Translations under genes and position numbers: made by a program | Notes under the pieces: generated by a model | What the model was told of the DNA's origin: nothing | The model's input: only the letters and a program-made list of their open reading frames with translations | The model's database searches: none | Assembly: GCF_039909015.1 (NCBI RefSeq) | Contig: NZ_CP150919.1 | Span: forward strand, 596,501-660,500 | Source: Pseudomonas grandcourensis | GTDB lineage: Bacteria; Pseudomonadota; Gammaproteobacteria; Pseudomonadales; Pseudomonadaceae | Direction: 5' to 3' | Length of the DNA: 64,000 bases | Shown: positions 1 through 8,599 of the stretch, piece after piece | Layout: every line of letters begins with the position of its first letter | Position numbering within the stretch: position 1 is the first letter of the stretch

Positions 1-280
1 TGAGCAGCACATTGAGGCTGAGGATGTCGTTGGACACCAACAGCTCGGTGGCCGAGGTGGCCGTCTGCGTGGTCAGGCTTTCGCCCAGCGCATCCGCCTG
101 CTCGTGCATGGCCTGCTTGAACTGCAGGCCCATCACACCGGCATAGATGACCAGGGCCAGGGCGACCAGGATCACGTTATGGCTGGCGATGCGCAATGCA
201 ATCGGTACACGGCGGTGGCGCAGTGCCCGGAAGATCAGCAGGAAGAAGTTGTCGGTTTTTACTGGCGTAGGCCGGTTCAC
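1..280 (-). CDS. YtjB/AhpA-family membrane protein, C-terminus cut off by window edge
   Basis: Reading the minus strand from a GTG at 280 gives VNRPTPVKTDNFFLLIFRAL and continues without a stop to base 1, about 93 residues. Residues about 32–49 form a hydrophobic segment (HNVILVALALVIYAGVMG type) followed by a polar, probably periplasmic stretch. That is the N-terminal layout of the YtjB (Smp/AhpA) family, which lies next to and divergent from serB in many gammaproteobacteria. The context therefore supports the family assignment. The function of the family is poorly known. The start codon is inferred: no in-frame ATG lies upstream near the promoter, and the divergent serB begins 136 bp away. 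Only the N-terminal part can be seen. Confidence 0.72.
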   Translation of the reverse strand, partial: MNRPTPVKTDNFFLLIFRALRHRRVPIALRIASHNVILVALALVIYAGVMGLQFKQAMHEQADALGESLTTQTATSATELLVSNDILSLNVLL

Positions 281-415
281 TTGAGCTCGGCTCTTTTGTC
301 CGTGGAGTTGACGCGCAGTATAGCGACAGGCCCTAGGCCGTCAAAGCGCTCACGGTGCCCGATGGTCACTGAAAGTGGGTAGAATGCGGTTTTTTTCCAC
401 CTGCGGGGGTGCGCC

Positions 416-1630
416 TTGCGCGAAATCGTCCTGATAAACATCACGGGAGTCGACCGTCCGGGTCTGACTGCGGCCATTACCGGCGTTCTGGCCCAGGGTG
501 GTGTGAACATTCTCGACATCGGTCAGGCGGTGATCCACGACACCTTGTCGTTCGGCATCCTGGTTGAAATTCCCGACACCGAGCAAGGCAAGTCCGTGCT
601 CAAGGACATCCTGTTCAAGGGCTATGAGCTCGATCAGCAGGTGCGTTTCACGCCAGTGTCCGAAGTGGACTACCAGCAGTGGGTCGGCAACCAGGGCAAA
701 AAGCGCCACATCGTGACCCTGCTGACCCGCAAGGTCACAGCCGGGCAGTTGCAGGCCGTGAGTTCGATCACCGCCAAATATGGCCTGAACATCGACCACA
801 TCGATCGTCTGTCCGGGCGCATGCCGCTGGACACCCCGGCTGACAAGGGCAAGGGCTGCATCGAGTTTTCCGTGCGCGGCGAAGCGGCTGATCCGCAGGC
901 GCTGCGTGCCGAATTCCTCAGCGTCGCCCAGGAACTGAACGTCGACATCGCCTTCCAGGAAGATTCGCTGTTCCGTCGCAACCGTCGCCTGGCGGTGTTC
1001 GACATGGACTCGACGCTGATCGAAGCCGAAGTGATCGATGAACTGGCCAAGGCGGCCGGCGTGGGTGACAAAGTGTCGGAGATCACCGAGCGGGCAATGG
1101 CCGGTGAACTGGATTTCCGCGCCAGTTTCAAGGAGCGCCTGGCCTTGCTCAAAGGTCTGGACGTCAATGTGCTGGACTCCATCGGTGCCTCGCTGCGCCT
1201 GACCGAAGGTGCTGAAACCCTGTTCGCCGAACTCAAGCGCCTGGGCTACAAGACCGCGATTCTGTCGGGCGGCTTCACCTATTTCGCCAAGCAATTGCAG
1301 GCCAAGCTGGGTATCGACTACGTGTTCGCCAACGAACTTGAAGTGGTCGACGGCAAAGTCACCGGCGTGGCGGTCGAGCCGATTGTCGATGCGCAGCGCA
1401 AGGCGGATTTGCTGAAAGAGTTGGCACACAAGGAAGGCTTGCGCCTGGAGCAGACCATTGCGGTCGGTGACGGTGCCAATGACTTGCCGATGCTCGCGAT
1501 TGCCGGGTTGGGCGTGGCGTTCCGCGCCAAGCCGCTGGTGAAGCAGTCGGCCAAGCAGGCGATTTCGACGCTGGGCCTGGATGGCGTGCTGTACCTGCTG
1601 GGCTTCCGCGATCGCGACGGTCAGCTCTGA
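416..1630 (+). CDS. serB: Phosphoserine phosphatase SerB
   Basis: Catalyses the last step of serine synthesis, phosphoserine to serine plus phosphate, in the cytoplasm. The 404-residue product starts at a TTG (MREIVLINITGVDRPG). No ATG is available at the conserved N-terminus, so the TTG start fits best. Residues 1–170 hold two ACT-type regulatory regions. The catalytic half is a HAD phosphatase: FDMDSTLIEAEVIDELA places the nucleophile and acid/base pair at D196 and D198. SGGFTYF (motif II) and VGDGANDLPML (motif III) follow. The length matches the long Pseudomonas SerB form, not the roughly 320-residue E. coli form. It is divergent from the YtjB-like gene and convergent with psd, with a REPIN between serB and psd. 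Confidence 0.96.
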   Translation: MREIVLINITGVDRPGLTAAITGVLAQGGVNILDIGQAVIHDTLSFGILVEIPDTEQGKSVLKDILFKGYELDQQVRFTPVSEVDYQQWVGNQGKKRHIVTLLTRKVTAGQLQAVSSITAKYGLNIDHIDRLSGRMPLDTPADKGKGCIEFSVRGEAADPQALRAEFLSVAQELNVDIAFQEDSLFRRNRRLAVFDMDSTLIEAEVIDELAKAAGVGDKVSEITERAMAGELDFRASFKERLALLKGLDVNVLDSIGASLRLTEGAETLFAELKRLGYKTAILSGGFTYFAKQLQAKLGIDYVFANELEVVDGKVTGVAVEPIVDAQRKADLLKELAHKEGLRLEQTIAVGDGANDLPMLAIAGLGVAFRAKPLVKQSAKQAISTLGLDGVLYLLGFRDRDGQL

Positions 1631-1646
1631 TACACCCGATACAAGT

Positions 1647-1735
1647 GTGGGAGCGGGCTTGCTCGCGAAGGCGTCATCACATTCAACATCTATGTTGACT
1701 GTAAGTCCGTTTTCGCGAGCAAGCCCGCTCCCACA
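1647..1735. repeat. REPIN: inverted pair of REP elements (family I)
   Basis: The arm TGTGGGAGCGGGCTTGCTCG... at 1647 is matched by its reverse complement ending near 1735, with about 40 bp of unrelated sequence between. This is the doublet arrangement of REPINs typical of the P. fluorescens group. It lies in the convergent gap between serB and psd, where the long hairpin may also help end or protect both transcripts. Confidence 0.85.
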
Positions 1736-1752
1736 GGGGTACAGCTCGGTCC

Positions 1753-2613
1753 TTAAGCTTTTGGAGAGCCCATACCCTGACCCATCTGCACCGCAGTACC
1801 GGCGGTCATCTCTTCAGCCCACTTCACTTGATCCGGCCCAAACAGCACGACGGCGGTCGAACCCAGCTTGAAGCGACCCAGTTCCGCACCTTTTTCCAGG
1901 TGGATCGGCGCGCGAGCGGCTTCGTCGTAGCGGAAGGTTTTCAGCTCGCGTTTCGGCGGCGTGACCAGACCGGCCCACACGGTTTCAATCGACGCCACGA
2001 TCATCGCGCCCACCAGCACCACGGCCATCGGCCCGCGCTCGGTGTCGAAAATGCACGCCACGCGCTCGTTGCGGGCGAACAGTTCCGGAACGTTTTCAGC
2101 GGTGGTCTGGTTGACCGAGAACAGACGGCCCGGGATGTAGACCATCTCGCGCAGGGTGCCGGCCAGCGGCATGTGCACGCGGTGGTAGTCCTTCGGCGAC
2201 AGGTAGATGGTCGCGAAATCGCCACCCATGAACGGCGCAGCGTTTGCCGCATCGCCACCCAACAATTCCAGCACGCTGAAGCTGTGGCCCTTGGCCTGGA
2301 ATACGCGGCCGTGCTCGATCGGGCCGAGCTGGCTGATTGCACCGTCGGCGGGGCTGAGGATCGCGCCCGGGGTCTCGTCCAGCGGACGGGCACCGTCTTT
2401 CAATGCGCGGGTGAAGAATGCGTTGAAGTGCTCGTAGGCGGTCAGGTCTTCGACCAGCGCCTGGGACATGTCCACCTGATAACGTTTGGCGAACCAGGCG
2501 GTAAAGGCATTCTTGAACCAGCGCACGCGGCATTCGGCGATGCAGCCGGCCAGTCGCGAGAGCAGGTTGTGGGGCAGCAGGTACTGGCCGAGGAGAAACA
2601 GACGCTTGTTCAT
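1753..2613 (-). CDS. psd: Phosphatidylserine decarboxylase proenzyme
   Basis: Converts phosphatidylserine to phosphatidylethanolamine at the inner membrane. The 286-residue protein has the usual proenzyme length. The self-cleavage motif LGST is at residues 250–253 ([14 protein letters not shown]). Serine 252 would become the pyruvoyl group of the small alpha chain. Other family blocks include [25 protein letters not shown] and [13 protein letters not shown]. Its ATG overlaps the stop of the upstream rhodanese gene by one base (TAATG), so the two are probably co-transcribed and translationally coupled. This psd–rhdA pairing is standard Pseudomonas backbone. Confidence 0.96.
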   Translation of the reverse strand: MNKRLFLLGQYLLPHNLLSRLAGCIAECRVRWFKNAFTAWFAKRYQVDMSQALVEDLTAYEHFNAFFTRALKDGARPLDETPGAILSPADGAISQLGPIEHGRVFQAKGHSFSVLELLGGDAANAAPFMGGDFATIYLSPKDYHRVHMPLAGTLREMVYIPGRLFSVNQTTAENVPELFARNERVACIFDTERGPMAVVLVGAMIVASIETVWAGLVTPPKRELKTFRYDEAARAPIHLEKGAELGRFKLGSTAVVLFGPDQVKWAEEMTAGTAVQMGQGMGSPKA

Positions 2614-3446
2614 TAACGGTCCTTAAAATCTTGAATTTCTACCGGGGTATCGGGATGGTTGCCCCATTCGCCCCAGGAGCCGGCGTAGCCCTTGACCCGC
2701 GGATAACCGAGAGCCTTGGCCACCAGATAGGTGAAGCCAGACCGATGGTGGGTCTGGCAGTGGGTAATCACTTCTTTGTCTTTGCTGATCCCGAGTTGTT
2801 CGAGGATCTGCGGCATGTCGGTGCGAATGCGCAACTGGCGTGCCCGATCCATGCCGGCGGTCCATTCGAAATTGACTGCGCCGGGAATGTGGCCGCCCTT
2901 GGCTGCCAGGACTTTTTCGCCGGAGTACTCCAGCGGCCCGCGTGCGTCCCAGATTGCCAGGTCGGCGGCGCCGAGGCGGCTTTGCAGGTATTCGCGGGTG
3001 GCGGTGGGTTCATCGTGCAAGGTCAGTGGAACCGGGCCGCCCACGGGTGGCGGGATCTGGATCGACATGGGCAAGCCTTCTGCCAGCCAGGCCGTCAGGC
3101 CGCCGTCGACATAGTGGTACTTGTTGTGGCCGATGACATCCAGCAGCCAGATGAAGCGCCCGGCCCAACCGCCGCCTTCGTCGTCATACACCACGTAGAC
3201 CGCATCGGGATTGTGTCCCAGCTCACCAAACAGCGCTTCGAGTGCTGCCTGCGGGGGCATCAGCCCCGGGGCGGGGGCCTGGCCGAGCTGCGTGCGCTTC
3301 GGATCGACAAAGCGCGCGCCGGGAATGTGCCCTTCGGCGTAGCGGGCGGGACTGGTCAAGTCCACCAGAATCAGTTCGCGGGCGTCGAGGCGAGGGAGCA
3401 AGTCGCTCGGCTCGATCACCAGCGGCAAGCCAGAGAAGTCAGACAT
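2613..3446 (-). CDS. rhdA: Thiosulfate sulfurtransferase (rhodanese), RhdA type
   Basis: A 277-residue two-domain rhodanese that moves sulfane sulfur from a donor to an acceptor such as cyanide or a thiol. The first rhodanese domain (about 10–130) is the inactive, structural one. The second (about 145–270) carries the active cysteine in [14 protein letters not shown]. The CQTHHRS loop is the signature of Azotobacter RhdA and its Pseudomonas relatives and differs from the CRKGVT loop of mammalian rhodanese. I chose the start [13 protein letters not shown] at 3446. An upstream in-frame codon at 3464 would add only six residues outside the conserved region. It forms an operon with psd, overlapping it by one base. 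Confidence 0.93.
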   Translation of the reverse strand: MSDFSGLPLVIEPSDLLPRLDARELILVDLTSPARYAEGHIPGARFVDPKRTQLGQAPAPGLMPPQAALEALFGELGHNPDAVYVVYDDEGGGWAGRFIWLLDVIGHNKYHYVDGGLTAWLAEGLPMSIQIPPPVGGPVPLTLHDEPTATREYLQSRLGAADLAIWDARGPLEYSGEKVLAAKGGHIPGAVNFEWTAGMDRARQLRIRTDMPQILEQLGISKDKEVITHCQTHHRSGFTYLVAKALGYPRVKGYAGSWGEWGNHPDTPVEIQDFKDR

Positions 3447-3487
3447 GTGAGGTCTCCAGAGCACAAAAGGGAGGATTGTAACGCAGC

Positions 3488-5026
3488 TTATTGGCCTCGG
3501 TGGCTAAAGCTGTGCAGGGCTTTCTCGATGCACTGCGCGGTTTTGCCGAAGGCCTGTACGGAAATTTCAGAAAACGGCCCGCCGCCTTGATCCGCTACGA
3601 CGATCATGATCACCCGGCCATTGTTGACCAGCGAACGCAGCAGCAGGTGTTCACCGCTGAACTGTGAGCGCAGGCTGTTGGGCAGCAGAGCCGAGAATTG
3701 CGCGTTGTTGGCTGGCGTCAGGCGCACCTGGGCCTGTTGCGCCAGCAGACGTTGCAACACGTTGCTCTGGCTGACCACGAAGTTCAACCCGGCCGCTTCC
3801 TTCGGCAGGCCGGCCGTCTGGTGCACGCGCAGGTTGGCGTGGGTACGGTCGGCCATCAGGATCATGACCCGACGCATGCCGCAGGCCACGAGGGCGTCCC
3901 TGGCGGCGATGGTCAAGTGCATGGCGTTGGTGAAGCGACTCGGCTCGACCAGCAGTTCGGCGCATTGCTTGCGCCACTTCGCCAGGTCTTCGGCGGTGGG
4001 TGGCGCTGCCGGCAGCAAGCCTGCGTGGACACGGTTCATGCCCCACGGCCAGATCAGCGACTCGGCGGGGTGCCAGAGGTCGGGCATGGCATGTTGGCGT
4101 GCGCTGTTGGCGGCTTGCTGGTGCAGTTGTTGCTGTAGCTCGTCCATTGGCATTTGCAGGTAAAGGCTGGTCAGGTACTGCCAGCGCTCACTGTGGGGGC
4201 TGTCCCAGGCATGTTGCGCCGACAGCGCCAGCCCGTTGGCCAGCAGCACCGTATTGGCCGGCTGATTGAGCCAGCGGCGCAGGGTCGGATCGTCATCGAG
4301 GCGGTTCTGCTGGCGCAGTGGATGCTCGCTGTCACGGGCAATGCGCAGGACTTTCACCAGCTCCCGCTGTTCGGTGAGTAACAGGCGATAGCCCTGCTGC
4401 ACCCAGATCGGCAAGCGCCAGACCTCCACCAGCGCCTGGCCGATATCCAGCAGGCGTGCGCCAAACAGTTGCTGCTCGACTTTGCGTGCCGACTCGCCTT
4501 TATGAATGACCCGCAGCTCCCAGTCTTCGAGCAGTTTTGGATGGGTCAGCGCTAGCGGCCACAGCGGCGAAAGAAACAGCAGGCTGCCCCAGTGGATGTC
4601 CTGCCACAGGCGCGCCAGGCGACTGGCAAAAAAACCGTTGGCCTGTTGCGTGGCGTGCTGGCTGATCATCTGCAACTGACGCAGGGCTTTGGGGATCTCG
4701 GACTGGGGTTCGGCGGGCAGGCGGGCGAGCAGTTCTTCGGTGCGCTTCAGACCGAGGCGATTGATCGCAACCTCAAGGTTTTCCGCCGGTTCGGTCATGC
4801 CGCCATGGGTATGCCGGTTGGCTTCGCGAATCACGCTCAAGGCCAGGGCCGGACTGCCTTGCATGAGGTCGGCGATATCGCGCAGCGAGCTGCGATTGTC
4901 GCCGATGGCCTTGCAAACCAGGTCGTGGCTGGCTTGCGGAACCGGCAGGCGCACGCCATCGAGAAGCTTGACCCAGCCTTCGAGCGTGGTCGGTTTCGGG
5001 GTTGGGACGTTCGTTTCGTTAACCAT
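3488..5026 (-). CDS. HDOD-domain signalling protein
   Basis: A 512-residue cytoplasmic protein. Residues about 20–220 resemble the HDOD domain, a catalytically dead relative of HD phosphohydrolases: LRDIADLMQGSPALALSVIREANR, then INRLGLKRTEELLARLP. The remaining half (about 300–510) is less conserved and may be a GAF-like sensing region (MILMADRTHANLRVHQTAGLP). No signal peptide or membrane segment is visible. HDOD proteins are linked to signalling and to motility or surface behaviour in several bacteria, and this gene is divergent from motA, which fits. The exact role is unknown. The start MVNETNVPTP is the only good methionine before the domain. Confidence 0.85.
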   Translation of the reverse strand: MVNETNVPTPKPTTLEGWVKLLDGVRLPVPQASHDLVCKAIGDNRSSLRDIADLMQGSPALALSVIREANRHTHGGMTEPAENLEVAINRLGLKRTEELLARLPAEPQSEIPKALRQLQMISQHATQQANGFFASRLARLWQDIHWGSLLFLSPLWPLALTHPKLLEDWELRVIHKGESARKVEQQLFGARLLDIGQALVEVWRLPIWVQQGYRLLLTEQRELVKVLRIARDSEHPLRQQNRLDDDPTLRRWLNQPANTVLLANGLALSAQHAWDSPHSERWQYLTSLYLQMPMDELQQQLHQQAANSARQHAMPDLWHPAESLIWPWGMNRVHAGLLPAAPPTAEDLAKWRKQCAELLVEPSRFTNAMHLTIAARDALVACGMRRVMILMADRTHANLRVHQTAGLPKEAAGLNFVVSQSNVLQRLLAQQAQVRLTPANNAQFSALLPNSLRSQFSGEHLLLRSLVNNGRVIMIVVADQGGGPFSEISVQAFGKTAQCIEKALHSFSHRGQ

Positions 5027-5097
5027 GGTGGGAGGCGATCATCGTCAACATTACCTATGCCCGCAAGGGGTCAAATTAGCTTTTCGCCTGAACTGGC

Positions 5098-5124
5098 TAT
5101 AGTCTGGCGCAGTTTTGCCGATAA
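5098..5124 (+). promoter_or_regulatory. FliA (sigma-28) promoter for motAB
   Basis: TATAGTCT at 5098–5105 is followed after 11 bp by GCCGATAA at 5117–5124. The flagellar sigma consensus is TAAAGTTT-N11-GCCGATAA. The -10 matches completely, the -35 matches six of eight positions, and the spacing is exact. It lies 70 bp upstream of the motA start, in the right direction. Confidence 0.8.
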
Positions 5125-5193
5125 GTAGAAGAAGAGATTTTTTAACTTCCGAATATGACCTTGAACCCGACTCAGTAAGTGCTCTCCTAACCT

Positions 5194-6045
5194 ATGGCTA
5201 AAATTATCGGCATCATCGTCGTATTCGCGAGCGTGCTCGGCGGATACGTGCTTTCCCATGGCAAGATTGCCGCCCTGATCCAGCCTTTCGAGGTCATGAT
5301 CATCGGCGGCGCGGCCCTCGGCGCCTTCTTGCAGGCCAACCCCGGCTACATGACGATGCACGTGCTCAAGAAGTCCCTGAGCATGTTCAGTTCGCGTTTC
5401 AACCACGGCTTCTACCTTGAAGTGCTGGGCCTGATCTACGAGATCCTCAACAAGAGCCGCCGCGAAGGCATGATGGCCATCGAAGGCGACATCGAAGATG
5501 CCGCCGCGAGCCCGATCTTCGCCAAGTACCCGACCGTTCTCAAGGACGAGCGCATGACCGCGTTCATCTGCGATTACCTGCGCATCATGTCCTCCGGCAA
5601 CATGGCTCCCCACGAGCTGGAAGGCCTGTTCGACATGGAACTGTTCAGCCTCAAGGAAGACCTGGAGCATCCATCCCACGCGGTCAACGGCATCGCCGAC
5701 GCCATGCCCGGTTTCGGTATCGTCGCGGCGGTACTGGGGATCGTGGTGACCATGGCTTCGCTGGGTGAAGGCGACCAGAAGTCCATCGGCCTGCACGTGG
5801 GTGCGGCACTGGTCGGTACCTTCTTCGGTATTCTCGCCGCCTACGGCTTCTTCGGCCCGCTGGCCCATTCCCTGGCCCACGATGCCAAGGAAGAGCTGAA
5901 CGTCTACGAAGCCATCAAGGCCTCGCTGGTGGCGTCGGCTTCCGGCATGCCGCCATCGCTGGCCGTGGAGTTCGGGCGCAAGGTGCTGTACCCGGCGCAC
6001 CGCCCAAGCTTCGCCGAGCTGGAACAAGCGGTTCGCGGTCGATAA
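5194..6045 (+). CDS. motA: Flagellar motor stator protein MotA
   Basis: One half of the proton-driven stator that pushes the flagellar rotor. The 283 residues match the usual MotA length and carry four membrane segments: about 3–22, 32–50, 168–190 and 200–222. The large cytoplasmic loop between the second and third holds the rotor-contacting charged residues (KSRREGMMAIE region). GFGIVAAVLGIVVTMASLGEGD is the conserved third-segment motif. It is followed by motB after only 3 bp and preceded by a FliA-type promoter, so both are expected to be late flagellar genes. Confidence 0.96.
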   Translation: MAKIIGIIVVFASVLGGYVLSHGKIAALIQPFEVMIIGGAALGAFLQANPGYMTMHVLKKSLSMFSSRFNHGFYLEVLGLIYEILNKSRREGMMAIEGDIEDAAASPIFAKYPTVLKDERMTAFICDYLRIMSSGNMAPHELEGLFDMELFSLKEDLEHPSHAVNGIADAMPGFGIVAAVLGIVVTMASLGEGDQKSIGLHVGAALVGTFFGILAAYGFFGPLAHSLAHDAKEELNVYEAIKASLVASASGMPPSLAVEFGRKVLYPAHRPSFAELEQAVRGR

Positions 6046-6048
6046 GCC

Positions 6049-7095
6049 ATGGAAAACAATCAGCCGATAATCATCAAGCGCGTCAAGCGCTATGCGGGCG
6101 GGCATCACGGGGGCGCCTGGAAAATCGCCTTCGCCGACTTCGCCACGGCGATGATGGCGTTCTTCCTGGTGTTGTGGCTGCTGTCCACCGCCACGCCGGA
6201 ACAGAAGATCGCCATCGCCGGTTACTTCAAGGACCCGATCGGCTTTTCCGAAAGCGGCACGCCCTACATCATCGATCTGGGCGGCACGCCGACCCTGGCG
6301 CCGGAAAACACCCTCAACCCCGAGGTAAAGTCCCAGCCGCAGCCGGACAAGGTCACCGTTGATACCGACCAGGTCGAAGGCATGGCCGAGCAGGTCGAAA
6401 AAGAGCGTCTCGAGTTGTTGCTGCAAGAACTGCAGAACAAGGTCGAAGAAAACCCGCAGATGCAGAAGTTCAAGGATCAGATCCTGTTCGAAATCACGCC
6501 AGACGGCTTGCGCATCCAGATCATGGACGCGGAAAACCGCCCGATGTTCGACTCAGGCTCAGCTCGCTTGAAGCCGTATTTCGAAGACATCCTGCTGGCC
6601 ATGGCCGACACCATCAAGGCGGTGCCGAACAAGATCAGCATCAGCGGCCACACCGATGCCAAGCCATACACCGGCACCGGTGATTTCGGTAACTGGGAGC
6701 TTTCGGCCAACCGTGCCAACGCCGCACGGCGTGCTTTGGTGGCGGGCAGCTATCCGGATGCACAGGTGGCGCGTGTGGTCGGTTATGCCTCGTCGGCCCT
6801 GTTCGATCGCGAGCATCCGTTCAACCCGGTGAACCGTCGTATCGACATCGTGGTGCTGACGAAGAAAGCCCAGCGTGCGATCGAAGGTTCGCAAGGGGCA
6901 GAGCCAGTTCCTGATGCGCCGCAAGGTTCGGCTGCTCCGCAAGCCACACCGGCTGCACCGGTCGACCCGAACGCGTTGCCGGCAGACAAGGAACCGCTGC
7001 CGGCTCACGAGCTTCGTGAACGTCTGAACCTGTTTGATGACCCGGCACCGAAACCGGGTGAGCCAGCCAAACCGGCTGAACCGCCCAAGCAGTGA
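6049..7095 (+). CDS. motB: Flagellar motor stator protein MotB
   Basis: The 348-residue partner of MotA. After a short cytoplasmic tail there is one membrane segment (about 28–48, FADFATAMMAFFLVLWLLS). It includes the proton-carrying aspartate D30 in FADF. The C-terminal half is an OmpA/Pal-like peptidoglycan-binding domain (SISGHTDAKPYTG ... NWELSANRANAARRALV ... NRRIDIVVLTK). This domain anchors the stator in the cell wall. A proline/alanine-rich tail ends the protein (about 275–348). It is co-transcribed with motA and followed at once by a strong terminator. Confidence 0.96.
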   Translation: MENNQPIIIKRVKRYAGGHHGGAWKIAFADFATAMMAFFLVLWLLSTATPEQKIAIAGYFKDPIGFSESGTPYIIDLGGTPTLAPENTLNPEVKSQPQPDKVTVDTDQVEGMAEQVEKERLELLLQELQNKVEENPQMQKFKDQILFEITPDGLRIQIMDAENRPMFDSGSARLKPYFEDILLAMADTIKAVPNKISISGHTDAKPYTGTGDFGNWELSANRANAARRALVAGSYPDAQVARVVGYASSALFDREHPFNPVNRRIDIVVLTKKAQRAIEGSQGAEPVPDAPQGSAAPQATPAAPVDPNALPADKEPLPAHELRERLNLFDDPAPKPGEPAKPAEPPKQ

Positions 7096-7097
7096 CC

Positions 7098-7137
7098 GAC
7101 AAAAAAGCCGACAGCGATGTCGGCTTTTTTGTCGGCG
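7098..7137 (+). terminator. Rho-independent terminator after motB
   Basis: A GACAAAAAAGCCGACA arm, a short loop and TGTCGGCTTTTTTGTC form a near-perfect stem ending in a T run. It lies directly after the motB stop. Its A/T symmetry means it could also stop transcription from the minus-strand TIR operon that converges on it. Confidence 0.88.
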
Positions 7138-7146
7138 TTTTCTGTA

Positions 7147-7638
7147 TTAAAAGCCGCGGATGACTCGGGACTTGAGGTCGGCGTGAAAGCGATCCGCATT
7201 GGACTTGTTGACGCTGCGCACCGACTCGCTACCGGTCACCGAATCCAGTGACATCGAGCGCTTGAGCGTCGACTCGTTGCGATAGGCATCAATAAAGAAC
7301 TCGATGTCCCTGTCGTTGGTCAGCTTCGGCCATTTATCGAGGTACAGCGGCAACTCTGTGGGGCCGGTCTTGAACGAGCAGATGCGTCGGTTGGTGATGG
7401 TCGCCTCGCCGATTTCGAACGGCACCCACCAGGACAGCGCGGTTTTCTCCGACACCACTGCCAGCAGGTGCGTGCATTCGCTGATGTTGCGGGTGATCAC
7501 CCCGGTGATGTCATCGGTGGTCTGGGATTCAGCATCCAGTACGTCGAGGTAGGTCTTGATGTTGGCCTGCATCAGGCGCGCGTTGATGTTGATCGCGTAG
7601 GCGCGGTCCATGTGGCGGTAGCTGATAAACACTGGCAT
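7147..7638 (-). CDS. TIR-domain protein (second TIR of the TIR–caspase operon)
   Basis: A 163-residue protein beginning MPVFISYRHMDRAYA, the typical first strand and helix of a TIR domain. The TIR fold covers about residues 1–110. SWWVPFEIGEA places the probable catalytic glutamate at E75, so NAD-cleaving activity is plausible. Residues 110–163 form a polar tail with no motif I recognise. The ATG at 7638 overlaps the stop of the caspase gene by one base (TGATG), so translation is coupled. A longer open frame to 7770 exists but runs inside the caspase gene and encodes an arginine/proline-rich segment, so I rejected that start. By analogy with Thoeris TIR proteins it would sense phage infection and make a cyclic ADP-ribose type signal. 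That role is inferred. Confidence 0.85.
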   Translation of the reverse strand: MPVFISYRHMDRAYAININARLMQANIKTYLDVLDAESQTTDDITGVITRNISECTHLLAVVSEKTALSWWVPFEIGEATITNRRICSFKTGPTELPLYLDKWPKLTNDRDIEFFIDAYRNESTLKRSMSLDSVTGSESVRSVNKSNADRFHADLKSRVIRGF

Positions 7639-8597
7639 CAGAAATGTCCCTTGATCGCGAGTTCGCGGTAATAGGCGCCGAGGGCGGTGAGGCGGCAGCC
7701 GGTGGCGTGGATGGCGGCGTAGTACATGTGTTCGGCGTCCACCGGTTCGACCAGGCTGTGGCGGTTGCACTTTTGCAACTGCGCGAAGACCTCGCCCTGT
7801 TCCGGGTTGAACTCGGGTTCGGTGGGCTCAAAGCTGGGGGCGAGGGGGTACACCGACTCCGCTTCGGCGAACCATTCGGGGAGTTTGCGCAGGATCTCCT
7901 TGGGGATCAGCGGCGACACTTCGCGCAGGGAAATGAACTGCGAGACGTTGGTCTTGAACACCGGACGCTGTTCCCAGGCATCGAGGGCGTTGTCGACAAA
8001 CGAATAAAGGCTGCCGGGGGTGATCTTGCCCAAGATGTTCGCTGCTCCGCCGTGCAGGGCCTGGAGCAACAATCCGGTGAACACGCCGTGCTGCCCTCCC
8101 TCCATCGCCGGTTCTTCCTTTTTGCAGGCGGTCAGAATGGTCATGCCTTCGCCGACCACGCTGCCTTCACTGCGCAAGGCGCGCAGCTCGCCGGCCGAGC
8201 CGCTCTGGCAACAATCGAGAATGATCACTTTGTTTTTGATCTTCGTGGCCTTGCTCGCCCAATTGAGAATGTCGCTGAGGCGAATCCCGTCCTTGGCGCT
8301 CTTGTAATCCTGCGGGATCAACATGCCTTCGTCGGTGTCGGTGTCGAAACTGCCGTGGCCGGCGAAATACAGCAGGGCGACATTGCAGTCCCCGGAAAAC
8401 AGCTCGCGGATCTGGTCTTCGAGTTTTTCCCGGCTCAGGTAGTCCTCGGCGGACGTCAGTACGATGTTCTTGAAGTTCGGATCGCCATTGGCGTCTGTCT
8501 TCAATACCGAGGCCATGGCCATGGCGTCATTGCTGCAACCGCTCAGGCGCGACACATGGGTGTAGTCGTTGATGCCGATAAACAGTCCCTTGCGCAT
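7638..8597 (-). CDS. Caspase-like (C14) protease, effector of a TIR–caspase defence operon
   Basis: A 319-residue protein with a full caspase/metacaspase domain at residues 1–195. MRKGLFIGINDY is the first strand, H81 lies in YFAGHGS and C130 in IILDCCQSG, giving the His/Cys dyad. D128 before the cysteine corresponds to the S1-pocket aspartate of metacaspases, so cleavage after Arg or Lys is likely. There is no signal peptide, so it acts in the cytoplasm. Residues about 200–319 are an extra domain ending LTALGAYYRELAIKG, a candidate ligand-sensing region. The start at 8597 (MRKG) begins exactly at the domain, 2 bp after the stop of the upstream TIR gene. The downstream TIR gene overlaps its stop. 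This context fits the TIR-caspase system described as type IV Thoeris, in which a TIR-made cyclic nucleotide turns on the protease. Confidence 0.9.
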   Translation of the reverse strand: MRKGLFIGINDYTHVSRLSGCSNDAMAMASVLKTDANGDPNFKNIVLTSAEDYLSREKLEDQIRELFSGDCNVALLYFAGHGSFDTDTDEGMLIPQDYKSAKDGIRLSDILNWASKATKIKNKVIILDCCQSGSAGELRALRSEGSVVGEGMTILTACKKEEPAMEGGQHGVFTGLLLQALHGGAANILGKITPGSLYSFVDNALDAWEQRPVFKTNVSQFISLREVSPLIPKEILRKLPEWFAEAESVYPLAPSFEPTEPEFNPEQGEVFAQLQKCNRHSLVEPVDAEHMYYAAIHATGCRLTALGAYYRELAIKGHF

Positions 8598-8599
8598 GG

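Noticed and set aside
1640..1740. CRISPR-like spaced repeats at REPIN sites
   Set aside because: Repeats are inverted pairs, not direct ones, and isolated. They form hairpins typical of REPINs; no cas genes are near.
5071..6426. Minus-strand open frame of 451 codons opposite motA/motB
   Set aside because: Crosses two real plus-strand genes; composition is biased and it lacks any recognisable motif.
7147..7770. Longer start (7770) for the second TIR gene
   Set aside because: The added 44 residues are Arg/Pro-rich and lie in the caspase gene. The TIR fold begins exactly at MPVFISY, 7638, with a TGATG overlap.
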